Of a DNA stretch of 64,000 bases, positions 41,398 through 49,676 are shown in pieces. Positions within the stretch are counted from its first letter, which is position 1. Each line of letters starts with the position of its first letter. The stretch is from the NCBI GenBank assembly GCA_035551675.1, contig DASZMV010000047.1, positions 1 through 64,000 on the forward strand, in the 5' to 3' direction. The notes under the pieces are model-generated. The model searched no databases and had not been told where the DNA came from. It saw only the letters and a list, made by a program, of their open reading frames with translations. Source of the stretch: JAFECT01 sp035551675. GTDB lineage: Bacteria > Pseudomonadota > Alphaproteobacteria > Caulobacterales > Caulobacteraceae. The translations under genes were made by a program, and so were the position numbers.

Positions 41398-44300
41398 TCA
41401 CTCCGCGGGCGCGGGCGCGGCTTCCGGCGGCGTTCCGCCGTGGCCCTTCAGCCCGTCGCGCTTCGCCTTGGCTTCCGCTCGAGCGTCGGGATCGACCTTT
41501 TTCCGGATGCCGTCGAGGTAGATGTAGATCACCGGCGTGGTGAACAGGGTTAGGATCTGCGACACGGTCAGGCCGCCGATGATCGCCCAACCGAGCGGCT
41601 GGCGGAATTCCGATCCGGTCCCGTGACCCAGCACCATCGGCACGCCGCTCAGGGCCGCGCAGAAGGTGGTCATCAGGATGGGGCGGAGCCGCTGGTGCGA
41701 TGCCTCGCGCACCGCATCCTCGGCGCTCATGTCGTGGTCGCGTTCGAGCCTGAGCGCCACGTCGACGATCATGATTCCGTTCTTCTTCACGATCCCGATC
41801 AGCAGGATGATCGCGATAATGCCGATGACGTTCAAGTCCTGACCGACCGCCAAGAGCGCCAACAGCGCGCCCATGCCCGCCGACGGCAGGGTCGACAGGA
41901 TGGTCAGGGGATGGATGTAGCTCTCATAGAGCACGCCCAGAATAATGTAGACCGCGAGCAGGGCGGCGGCGATCAGGATCGGCTCGCTCGACAGCGACTG
42001 CTGGAACGCCTGGGCGGTGCCCTGGAACGAACCGGTCACCGTGGACGGCGCGTGGATCGTCTGGCGCACCTTGTCCACCGCGGCGGTCGCCTGGCCGAGC
42101 GAGACGCCCGGCGCGAGGTTGAACGAGATCGTGGTCGCCGGAAATTCGCCCTGGTGGTTGATCTGAAGGCTGGTGGTGGCGTTCGGGTTCACCTTGACGA
42201 ACAAGGACAGCGGCACGGTCTTGCCGGTGATCGGCGACAGTACGTAGACGTGGTCGAAGATGTCGGGGTTGGACTGGATGTTCGGCGGCGCCTCGAGCAC
42301 CACGTGATAGGCGTTGAGTTGGGTGAAGTACTGCGCCACCTGTCTTTGCCCGATCAGGTTGTAGATCGCCGCGTCTATGTCGGTCGGCGAGATTCCGAAG
42401 CGCGCCGCCGCGTCGCGGTCGATGGTCAGCTTCACTTCGGCGCCCTCGGACTGCTGGTCCGAACTGACGTCGGCGAGCTCCTTGGTCTTCTGCAGCGCCG
42501 CCAGCAGCTTCGGCGCCCATTCGTTCAATTCGTCCAGGTTGGCGTCCGACAGGGTATACTGATACTGCGCCTGGCCCGCGCGCCCGCCGACGCGGATGTC
42601 CTGCGCCGCCTGCAAATAGGTCTTCACGCCGACCAGCCTATTGAGCTGCGGCCGCATCGCATCGATTAGCTGGGTCGCGGACAGTTTGCGCTGGTCGCGC
42701 GGCGTCAGGCTGATCGACAGGTTGGCCTGGTTGCTCCCGCTCGACCCCATGTAAAACCCGACCCCGGCGACATCGGGGTTCTGTTCGAACACCTTGCCGA
42801 CCATGGCGATCTTGCTGCGCATCTTCTCGTAGGACGCATCCTGCGACGTCCGCACGACGCCTTGAATGAAGCCGGTATCCTGTTGCGGGAAGAAGCCGGT
42901 CGGAACCACGAGGTACAAGATACCCGCCGCCACCGCGGTCGCCAAAAATACAATCAGAGTAATCACCTTGTGGCGCAGAACCTTGTCGAGGGTGCGCGCG
43001 TAGCTGCGCTCGACCCAGCCGAATCCGCGCTCGAGGCTCTTCGTAAAAGGATTGTGCGCCTCTTCCGGGGGCTTGAGGAACCGGCTGCACAGCATCGGCG
43101 TCAGGGTCAGCGACAGGAAGATCGAGACCACGACCGCGGCGCTCAAGGTCAGGGCGAACTCGCGCATCAGGCGCCCCACGATGCCTCCCATAAGCACCAG
43201 CGGCGTGAACACCGCGATGAGCGAGATCGAGATCGTCATGATGGTGAAGGCGATTTCCTTCGATCCCGCGATGGCGGCGTCGAACGGATTCTCGCCGCGT
43301 TCGATGCGCTTCCAGATCACCTCGACCATGACGATGGCGTCGTCGACCACGAAGCCCACCGCAATGGTCATGGCCATCAGCGACAGGTTGTCGAGGCTGA
43401 AATGCAGCACCAGCATGACCACGCAGGTCGAGATCAGCGCGATCGGGATCACCGCGCTGGGGATCAGCGTCGCGCGGACGTTGCGCAGGAAAAGGAAGAT
43501 CACCAGCACCACCAGGCCGATGGTGATCAGGAGCGTGATCTCGACGTCGCGCACCGAGGCGCGGATGGTCTGGGTCCGGTCGGCGATGATGTGGATGCCG
43601 ATGCCGGCGGGAATGCTGGCCTCGACCGACGGCAGGATCTGGTTGATGCGGTTGACGGTCTGGATGACGTTGGCGCCGGGCTCCTTGTGAACGATCAGCA
43701 GCACCGCCTGGCCGGCGGTCAGACTCTTGTCGGTGTTGCCTTTACCGGGATAGACGAAGGCGCCGATCTGGTCGTTCTCGACACTTTCCGAGGCGCCGCC
43801 GATATCGCGCAGCCGCACCGCCGCGCCCTGGTGGTAGCCCACCACCAGGTTTTGCCAGGTGGTCGCATCGAGCACCTGCCCGTTGTCGTCGACGATATAG
43901 TTCTTCAGCGGACCGTTGACCGTCCCCTTCGGCGCGTTCACCGTTTCTGACGCAATGGTCGCGCGGACCGCGTCGATCTGCAGTCCGAGCGAGGCGACCT
44001 TCAACGGGTCGATCTGGATGCGCATGGCCGGTTTCTGCTGGCCGCCGACGTTGACTTGGCCGACACCGTCGATGGTTGACATCCGCTGCGCGAGGATGTT
44101 CTCCGCGAAGTCGTCCACCGTCGACAGGGGCAGCGTGTCCGAAGTCAGGGCGATGATCAGGATCGGCGAATCCGCCGGGTTGATCTTGCGCATGTTCGGC
44201 GCCGAGGGCAGGTTGGTCGGCAGCTGGCCGCTGGCGGCGTTGATCGCGGCCTGCACGTCCTGGGCGGCGCTGTCGATATTGCGCGACAGCTCGAACTGCA

Positions 44301-44577
44301 GGGTGATGCTGGTCGTGCCGTTGGCGCTCGACGAGGTCATCTCGGTCAAGCCCGGAATCTGAGCGAACTGACGCTCCAGCGGCGAGGCGATGTTCGACGC
44401 GACCGTCTGGGGGTTTGCGCCGGGCAGGTTCGCGTTCACCTGAATGGTCGGAAAATCCACCTCCGGCAACGCCGCGACCGGCAGCATGAAGAAGGCGACG
44501 CACCCGAACACGAACAGCGCCGCGGCGATCAGTGACGTCGCCACCGGCCGCTTGATGAAACCCGCCGAGATATTCAC
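41398..44577 (-). CDS. RND efflux transporter permease, MdtB/MdtC-like (pump 2)
   Basis: A 1059-residue RND permease. It begins MNISAGFIKRPVATSLIAAALF, then LPVAALPEVDFPTIQVNANLPGANPQTVASNIASPLERQ, the start typical of MdtB/MdtC. TM4 has AMTIAVGFVVDDAIVMVEVI with the proton-relay Asp pair and TM10 has GIVKKNGIMIVDVALRLE. Both periplasmic docking regions appear normal in length. Only one permease is encoded, unlike the MdtB-MdtC pair of enterobacteria. Its ATG overlaps the stop of the adaptor gene by 4 bp. Confidence 0.92.
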   Translation of the reverse strand: MNISAGFIKRPVATSLIAAALFVFGCVAFFMLPVAALPEVDFPTIQVNANLPGANPQTVASNIASPLERQFAQIPGLTEMTSSSANGTTSITLQFELSRNIDSAAQDVQAAINAASGQLPTNLPSAPNMRKINPADSPILIIALTSDTLPLSTVDDFAENILAQRMSTIDGVGQVNVGGQQKPAMRIQIDPLKVASLGLQIDAVRATIASETVNAPKGTVNGPLKNYIVDDNGQVLDATTWQNLVVGYHQGAAVRLRDIGGASESVENDQIGAFVYPGKGNTDKSLTAGQAVLLIVHKEPGANVIQTVNRINQILPSVEASIPAGIGIHIIADRTQTIRASVRDVEITLLITIGLVVLVIFLFLRNVRATLIPSAVIPIALISTCVVMLVLHFSLDNLSLMAMTIAVGFVVDDAIVMVEVIWKRIERGENPFDAAIAGSKEIAFTIMTISISLIAVFTPLVLMGGIVGRLMREFALTLSAAVVVSIFLSLTLTPMLCSRFLKPPEEAHNPFTKSLERGFGWVERSYARTLDKVLRHKVITLIVFLATAVAAGILYLVVPTGFFPQQDTGFIQGVVRTSQDASYEKMRSKIAMVGKVFEQNPDVAGVGFYMGSSGSNQANLSISLTPRDQRKLSATQLIDAMRPQLNRLVGVKTYLQAAQDIRVGGRAGQAQYQYTLSDANLDELNEWAPKLLAALQKTKELADVSSDQQSEGAEVKLTIDRDAAARFGISPTDIDAAIYNLIGQRQVAQYFTQLNAYHVVLEAPPNIQSNPDIFDHVYVLSPITGKTVPLSLFVKVNPNATTSLQINHQGEFPATTISFNLAPGVSLGQATAAVDKVRQTIHAPSTVTGSFQGTAQAFQQSLSSEPILIAAALLAVYIILGVLYESYIHPLTILSTLPSAGMGALLALLAVGQDLNVIGIIAIILLIGIVKKNGIMIVDVALRLERDHDMSAEDAVREASHQRLRPILMTTFCAALSGVPMVLGHGTGSEFRQPLGWAIIGGLTVSQILTLFTTPVIYIYLDGIRKKVDPDARAEAKAKRDGLKGHGGTPPEAAPAPAE

Positions 44578-45728
44578 GGCGACGACGCCGGCGCAGGTTT
44601 CGGTGCGGGCCCGCGACCGTAGCTGACCTTGCTGCCGGGCTTCAGCGACATTTGGCCGTCGGTCACCACGATGTCGCCCGGCTTGAGGCCCGAACCGATC
44701 ACTGCAAGGCCGCTCTGCGTCATCGTCACCGCGACCGGTTGCTGGATGACCTTCTGGTCACGCCCGACGACGAAGGCATAGGCGCCGTTCGGTCCCTGAT
44801 TCACCGCCGCGGTCGGGATGGTCAGCACATTGTCCAGGTTCTCGAGCGTGAGGCGCACATTGACGAACTCGCCGGGCCACAGCTGACGCGAGACATTGGC
44901 GAAACGCGCCTTCAGCTGCACCGTGCCGGTCGCCGGATCGACGTGGTTGTCGGCGACGACCAGCTCGCCGGCGCCTAGGTCCGCGCCGGTCTCCTGGCTC
45001 AGCGCCTCGGTCGGCAGTGGACGCGTAAAGCCGCTCGACGCCTGCGCCAGGCGCTGGAACTCGCCCTGGGGAATGGTGAAGGTGACCGCGATCGGCTCGA
45101 TTTGGTTCACGCTGACGATGCCGGTCGTCAGCCCCGTGGTGACGATATTGCCGGGATCGATCAGCCGCACGCCGACGCGGCCGAACACCGGCGAGACCAT
45201 CCTGCACGAACCGACGTTATAGGCCGCCGCCGCCACCTGGCCGCGGTCGAGCGTGACCGTGCCCGCGTCCTGTTTCGCCAGCGCCGCCTGGTCGTCGTAC
45301 TGCTGGCGCGCGATCGAGTCCTGTTTCACCAGGGTAGCGTACCGGTCGCGGTCCATCTCCGCGGCCGCCAACAGCGCCGTGTCGCGCTGCAGCGCGCCCT
45401 GGGCCTGCAGGAGCGCCGCCTTGTAAGCGGCGCAGTCGATCTCGGCTAACACGTCGCCCGGCTTCACATAGTCGCCCTCGGCGGCGACATAGGTCAGCCG
45501 GCCGCCCACCAGCGGATTGATCAGCACGCCCTTCCACGCCTGGGCCGCGCCCAGGGCGTTGACGAAGACCGGCATGTTGACCAGCGCCGCCCTGGTCACG
45601 GAAACAGGCGTCGAAGGCGTCTTCGCCTTGGCCGGCTTGTGGTTGGCGTTCATCAGCCAAACCACCAGCCCGGCCAGGATCACGGCCAGGGGAATGAAGC
45701 CCCAACGAAACCGTCGCGGCGGGTTCAT
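44574..45728 (-). CDS. RND efflux periplasmic adaptor subunit (pump 2)
   Basis: A 384-residue MdtA-like membrane fusion protein. One N-terminal membrane anchor (WGFIPLAVILAGLVVWLM) is followed by the first lipoyl half (LVGGRLTYVAAEGDYVKPGDVLAEID), an alpha-hairpin (AALLQAQGALQRDTALLAAAEMDRDRY), the second half (VSPVFGRVGVRLIDPGNIV) and the barrel domains with LWPGEFVNVRLTLE and LKPGDIVVTDGQMSLKPGSKV. The C-terminus is Pro/Ala-rich. It is first in the operon with the pump-2 permease; no outer-membrane channel gene is adjacent. Confidence 0.92.
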   Translation of the reverse strand: MNPPRRFRWGFIPLAVILAGLVVWLMNANHKPAKAKTPSTPVSVTRAALVNMPVFVNALGAAQAWKGVLINPLVGGRLTYVAAEGDYVKPGDVLAEIDCAAYKAALLQAQGALQRDTALLAAAEMDRDRYATLVKQDSIARQQYDDQAALAKQDAGTVTLDRGQVAAAAYNVGSCRMVSPVFGRVGVRLIDPGNIVTTGLTTGIVSVNQIEPIAVTFTIPQGEFQRLAQASSGFTRPLPTEALSQETGADLGAGELVVADNHVDPATGTVQLKARFANVSRQLWPGEFVNVRLTLENLDNVLTIPTAAVNQGPNGAYAFVVGRDQKVIQQPVAVTMTQSGLAVIGSGLKPGDIVVTDGQMSLKPGSKVSYGRGPAPKPAPASSP

Positions 45729-45950
45729 GCGCGAACTCCCAAGCCGGGCGATGTCGCCAAGGTGCTGCTGCTCATCGGGTCCCTAGTCGCTTCACGCGCC
45801 GGACGGCGATTTCCGTTCCCGCTCAACGTCGAAAAGCACGCGCGGGGCCGGCCGAGCCGATAACCCGGGCAGGCGAGGCGGGTTCCGGAGCCGGTTCGTT
45901 GCACGGTGAAGCCGGCGTGGCATGATAGGTGGGTAACCCAAGGATTCTCC

Positions 45951-46421
45951 ATGCAGCTTCGGACCTTGCACGCCTATATCGGCATGCTGATCGCGCCTAC
46001 GGTTCTATTCATGGCTCTGACCGGCCTGCTCCAGGTCTACAGCCTGCACGAGGATCACGGCGCCTATCACGCGCCCCGCGCGCTCGAGGTTCTGGGCAGT
46101 CTCCACAAGGACCAGAAGCTGCCGGGCGCCGAGGGGAGCGACGATCACGACCACGACCACGCAGCGGCCCCGGCCGCCAAGGGCGCGGGCGCACCGTCCC
46201 CCCACACTGACCACGACGCGCACGACCACAAGGGCCCGGCCCACCCCTGGGCGGTGGCGCTGTTGAAGGTCGTCTTCGCGGCGGTGGCGGTCGGCCTCTT
46301 CGCCTCGACCTGTATCGGCCTCTGGATGGCCTGGCAGTCCCGCCTGCGCCGCCGCACCCACATGATCCTCCTGGCCGTCGGCGCGGTGATCCCCCTAGTC
46401 CTGGCGCTATTGGCGAGCTGA
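45951..46421 (+). CDS. PepSY-associated-type membrane protein with His-rich loop
   Basis: A 156-residue protein from ATG 45951, preceded by AAGGA. MQLRTLHAYIGMLIAPTVLFMALTG is the usual start of the PepSY-associated TM (iron-uptake/reductase) family. A periplasmic loop of about 80 residues contains DDHDHDH and HTDHDAHDHKGPAHPW, dense in His and Asp and likely metal-binding. Two further membrane helices (ALLKVVFAAVAVGLFASTCIGLW; MILLAVGAVIPLVLALLAS) follow. It may handle iron, zinc or copper. It is divergent from the pump-2 operon. Confidence 0.72.
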   Translation: MQLRTLHAYIGMLIAPTVLFMALTGLLQVYSLHEDHGAYHAPRALEVLGSLHKDQKLPGAEGSDDHDHDHAAAPAAKGAGAPSPHTDHDAHDHKGPAHPWAVALLKVVFAAVAVGLFASTCIGLWMAWQSRLRRRTHMILLAVGAVIPLVLALLAS

Positions 46422-46452
46422 GGCCCACGTTTTTCTCGAGGAGTGCGAGGGG

Positions 46453-46986
46453 ATGGCCAAGTTTGTCTTCGGAATGATGCAGTCGCTCGACGGCTACGTC
46501 GATCACCTGGCCCTGCCGCCGCCGGGCCCCGGGTTGCATGGTCATTTCAACGATCACGTTCGCGGCCTCGCGGGAGTCCTCTACGGGCGCGGCATGTACG
46601 AGGTGATGCGATACTGGGATGAGGATCAAACCGACTGGGGCGCCGTCGAACTCGACTTCGCGGCGGTATGGCGCGCGCTGCCGAAATGGGTCGTGTCGCG
46701 CACGTTGAATTCAGTTGGTCCGAATGCGACGCTGGTTTCCGACGACGTCGAAGCTTTCGTGCGGCGACTGAAGGACGACGTCGAGGGGGAGATCGATGTC
46801 GCCGGCCCGGGGCTTGCGGCGAGCCTGACCGACTTCGGCTTGATCGACGAGTATCGCCTCTACTTCCGCCCGGTCGTCCTGGGTGAGGGCAAGCCGTTCT
46901 TCGCCCGCGCCCGGCCGTTCCTGCGTCTTACCGACAGCGAAACGCTTGCGGAAGACACCGTCAAACTGACCTACGCGCCTGCTTGA
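46453..46986 (+). CDS. Dihydrofolate reductase family protein (RibD C-terminal type)
   Basis: A 177-residue member of the DHFR/RibD_C superfamily. It starts AKFVFGMMQSLDGYVDHLALPPPGPGL, with LYGRGMYEVMRYWDEDQ and later DIDVAGPGLAASLTDFGLIDEYRLYFRPVVLGEGKPFF, the standard pattern of the stand-alone proteins often called dihydrofolate reductase family. True folate activity is not implied. GAGGAG and AGGGG lie before the ATG. It follows the PepSY-type gene after 31 bp. Confidence 0.88.
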   Translation: MAKFVFGMMQSLDGYVDHLALPPPGPGLHGHFNDHVRGLAGVLYGRGMYEVMRYWDEDQTDWGAVELDFAAVWRALPKWVVSRTLNSVGPNATLVSDDVEAFVRRLKDDVEGEIDVAGPGLAASLTDFGLIDEYRLYFRPVVLGEGKPFFARARPFLRLTDSETLAEDTVKLTYAPA

Positions 46987-47010
46987 GCGGAGGCGCTCCG
47001 CCACGCCAGA

Positions 47011-47760
47011 TCAGTGCGTGAAGCCGCGCAGATTTGCGGTTGACCGTTCGGCGGCCGCCGGCGCGTTCAGGTCCGGCGCACGCACACACGCGCCATAGAT
47101 CGCGCGCGCGTTCTTGAGCAGGGTCTGCTGCATCGCCTCCGGAACCGTCACCCCCAGGCGCCGCGAGCGGGAGAGAAAAAGCTGCGAGCCCCGCGAAATG
47201 CGGTCGTTGAAGTTGCGCAATCGGCCCGCCAGCTCCCTCAGATGATGACGATCGGCGGCGGAGGGCTCGCCCGCGGCCGGCGTCGCATCGCGCAGTTCGG
47301 ACAGCAACTCGGTTTCGCTCGCGTTGCTGTCGGTCAATCCCGGAAGGATGCGGTAGGCCGCCGACCAGTCGATCAGCCGCTCCGGCCCCATGAAGTCGCC
47401 GACGTTGGACGAAGCGACCGCCTTCCAGGCCTCTGAGTCCCACGATCTGAACGGCGGCGCGTATGCGGCCGCCCAGGCGCGCAACTGGTCGCCCGGCGCG
47501 GTCTCCGCGGCGTCGTGGATCTGCGCGATGCGGCCGTCGAGACAGGGGGAGATGACGACCCGTCCATAGGCTTGCGGCCCATCGTCCTCGCCGAGCTCCA
47601 GGCGCATGGCGTGCTCGGCCAGTTTCGCCTGTTCGAGCTGATGCAGCTTCTCGACCACCTGCTCGAGCGCCAGGGCGGTCAACACGCCGAGCACGATGAT
47701 CCCGTACTCCTTGAGGAACTCGCGCCAGCCGTGAAACGGCTTTGGTTTGTGAATATCCAT
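47011..47760 (-). CDS. Single-pass membrane protein of a local paralog family (member 1)
   Basis: A 249-residue protein from ATG 47760. It shares with three other proteins in this window an N-terminus MDIHKPKPFHGWREFLKEYG, one membrane helix (IIVLGVLTALALEQVVE), invariant Glu33 right after it, and a Cys at position 73 (SPCLDGRI). The rest is helical and diverges. The short basic/His N-terminus should stay in the cytoplasm with the bulk either side undetermined. The start-proximal layout recalls DUF6090-type proteins of Bacteroidetes (GEIxLVxIGILIAL), a weak resemblance. Function is unknown. Confidence 0.7.
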   Translation of the reverse strand: MDIHKPKPFHGWREFLKEYGIIVLGVLTALALEQVVEKLHQLEQAKLAEHAMRLELGEDDGPQAYGRVVISPCLDGRIAQIHDAAETAPGDQLRAWAAAYAPPFRSWDSEAWKAVASSNVGDFMGPERLIDWSAAYRILPGLTDSNASETELLSELRDATPAAGEPSAADRHHLRELAGRLRNFNDRISRGSQLFLSRSRRLGVTVPEAMQQTLLKNARAIYGACVRAPDLNAPAAAERSTANLRGFTH

Positions 47761-47820
47761 GCCCGCCCCGCGGTTGATCGCCCACCCTTGCCTAACACGG
47801 GTCGCCGGCCCGACCGCAAC
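47758..47820 (-). repeat. Duplicated upstream segment, copy at member 1
   Basis: About 60 bp directly upstream of this start codon are nearly the same as those at 48638-48702 upstream of member 2. Both carry the shared blocks GTGTTAGGCAAG and GCGATCAACCGCGG in the same order and spacing. The segment probably contains the promoter and leader, kept with the gene when it was duplicated. Confidence 0.6.
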
Positions 47821-47884
47821 GGATCCTTGGCGCATTGCTTCACGTCGACGACTGCTGGCGATCTGTCCCCTTTTTTCTCTCCTC

Positions 47885-48640
47885 TCACCGCACCGGGGGT
47901 GGGACGTCGGTGACGACGGGTTCATGGAGGCTCGCGAGGGCCTTGAATTTGGCGATGCAGCCGGAGGCGCCCGGCGTTCCCCGCAGAATATTGATTTCGC
48001 GCGCCATGGCCTGCGGGTCGATGCCGAGGTGGAGTTGGTGCATGCCGAAGGCGGCGATTCGGGCGGCGTCGGCCATGGCGCGGTTGTCCCGGGTCAGGGT
48101 TTCGACCGCGAGCAGGATGCGGCCCTTTTCCTCATCGCTCAGTGCGCCGCCGGTGTGGCTGATAGCGCCGAGCGCCGCGCCATTCTGGAACTCGCGCTCG
48201 GCGCCGCGGTCGAGCACCGGCATTTCGGCGTAAGTCAGTCCCCACCATCCGGTGTCGTGGTGCAGGCCGTGCAGGGTCACGCCCTCCTCGCGGGCGGCGT
48301 CATAGTCCTGACTGTCCCAGCTGTGATGCGGCACGCTGTATTGCGCCACAGCGGCCAGCACGTCGGCGCGGCTCGCCCCCTTCTCCACGTCGGCGCGAAC
48401 ACGCGCCAGCGACGCGTCGATGCAATCGGCGAGCGCCAGGCGCTCATAGACCTGGGGACCGTCGTCGGCGGCGATCTCGGTGCGCATCGCGCGTTCGGCG
48501 CGATCGACTTTGTGATTCCATTCGAAGGCCTGAACCACCTGTTCCGCGCTGAGCGCGATCAGGACGCCGATCACGATGACCGCGATCTCGGCCGTGAACT
48601 CACGCCAGTTGTGAAACGGCTGCGGCTTGTGGATGTCCAT
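47885..48640 (-). CDS. Single-pass membrane protein of a local paralog family (member 2)
   Basis: A 251-residue protein from ATG 48640. Its start MDIHKPQPFHNWREFTAEIA, helix VIVIGVLIALSAEQVV, Glu33 and Cys73 (ADCIDASL) match member 1 position for position, and EDDGPQAYGRVVISPC aligns with AADDGPQVYERLALADC. The remainder is helical with HxW repeats (SVPHHSWDSQDYD, HHDTGWWG). It is encoded directly upstream of member 1, with about 125 bp between them, each copy behind its own near-identical upstream segment. Function is unknown. Confidence 0.7.
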   Translation of the reverse strand: MDIHKPQPFHNWREFTAEIAVIVIGVLIALSAEQVVQAFEWNHKVDRAERAMRTEIAADDGPQVYERLALADCIDASLARVRADVEKGASRADVLAAVAQYSVPHHSWDSQDYDAAREEGVTLHGLHHDTGWWGLTYAEMPVLDRGAEREFQNGAALGAISHTGGALSDEEKGRILLAVETLTRDNRAMADAARIAAFGMHQLHLGIDPQAMAREINILRGTPGASGCIAKFKALASLHEPVVTDVPPPVR

Positions 48641-48702
48641 GCGCCGCCCCCCGCGGTTGATCGCCAACGCTTGCCTAACACGGATCGCCGCCCCGACCGA
48701 AA
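48638..48702 (-). repeat. Duplicated upstream segment, copy at member 2
   Basis: Partner of the segment at 47758-47820. GTGTTAGGCAAG and GCGATCAACCGCGG recur with only a few substitutions and small length changes near the ribosome-binding site. Confidence 0.6.
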
Positions 48703-48859
48703 TAGTGAGCGGAAATCAGCGACCGGACCCGAAAGCGGCCTCTGGGCCTGCCGCGCCCAGAGCGGATTCTCGAAAGGTCTGCTACGTGTTCCGATTCAAT
48801 GACTGAAAGCGGTCATTGATCAAGGTCGGCGCGGGAGGCATCCTCAGGGCCGCAATAGG

Positions 48860-49621
48860 ATGGATCGCGAGGCCGTCGGCGCCGTGAACAGTGTAGTCAA
48901 AGGCTATATAGTCGCGCTGTTCATGCTTTATGGAGCCGGCCGAGCCTCGGCTCAAGACTGTCCGAACTCCAGCCCGGGGGGAGGGGATACGCCGTCGCAG
49001 ACTCAAACGTTGGCAGGTCGGCTGATCTACCACGACGGCATCCGCCAGTGGTACGAACTGAAGCTCGACCGGAGACGCTGCGGTCAGAACTCCGTACAAC
49101 TGATCGTGCCGGACAATGAATGGAAGTTGCTTGAAGTCACCAGAGGGTGCCGGGTCAAGGCCACCGGCAAGCTCGACTTCCCTTTCACGGGATATTATTC
49201 GCTGGACGTCTACCAGGACGCCATAAGCGTGAGCCCAATCGGGGCATGTTTGAAAAAGCCAGCCTTCGCAGACTATTCAAACGCCATGCCTGACCGACAT
49301 GTTCGTGCGTACCGCGTGACCATGGATGTCGAGTACCGACCAGGCGACCACCCGATCAAATTCCATGTCCGAAGCGGGAGGAGAGAGCTACGTCCGTGGC
49401 AAGCTTATGCGAGCTACAGCCTGACCGGGAGTTTCGTCCTTTACGGTGAGTGTGGCCGCGGCTTCGTCGTCGATAAGGTGTATGGAACGCCCTCCGCCCG
49501 TCCGTTGCATTTCACTGCGGCCAGAGACCCGAGTGACAAGGCTGCTTTCGATCCAGAGAGAGCCGCCCAGGCGGGAAAGATCAACCTGCATCTAGGGTAT
49601 AGCTGCATTCGCGGGCATTGA
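48860..49621 (+). CDS. Exported hypothetical protein, DUF4431-like N-terminal part
   Basis: A 253-residue protein with a probable signal peptide (VVKGYIVALFMLYGAGRASAQ). Residues about 48-125 read TLAGRLIYHDGIRQWYELKLDRRRC, then VRVKATGKLDFPFTGYYSLDVYQDAISVSPI in outline, which resembles the DUF4431 beta-barrel pattern. The second half is strand-rich and unrecognised. There are several Cys, consistent with periplasmic disulfides. Codon use looks less GC-biased than neighbours by eye (many codons ending in A or T), a hint of acquisition. Function is unknown. Confidence 0.6.
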   Translation: MDREAVGAVNSVVKGYIVALFMLYGAGRASAQDCPNSSPGGGDTPSQTQTLAGRLIYHDGIRQWYELKLDRRRCGQNSVQLIVPDNEWKLLEVTRGCRVKATGKLDFPFTGYYSLDVYQDAISVSPIGACLKKPAFADYSNAMPDRHVRAYRVTMDVEYRPGDHPIKFHVRSGRRELRPWQAYASYSLTGSFVLYGECGRGFVVDKVYGTPSARPLHFTAARDPSDKAAFDPERAAQAGKINLHLGYSCIRGH

Positions 49622-49676
49622 CCCGGGCCCAAAGCTCCGCTCAGTTCTCACCCTGTGTATTTCCCAGGGGCGGACC

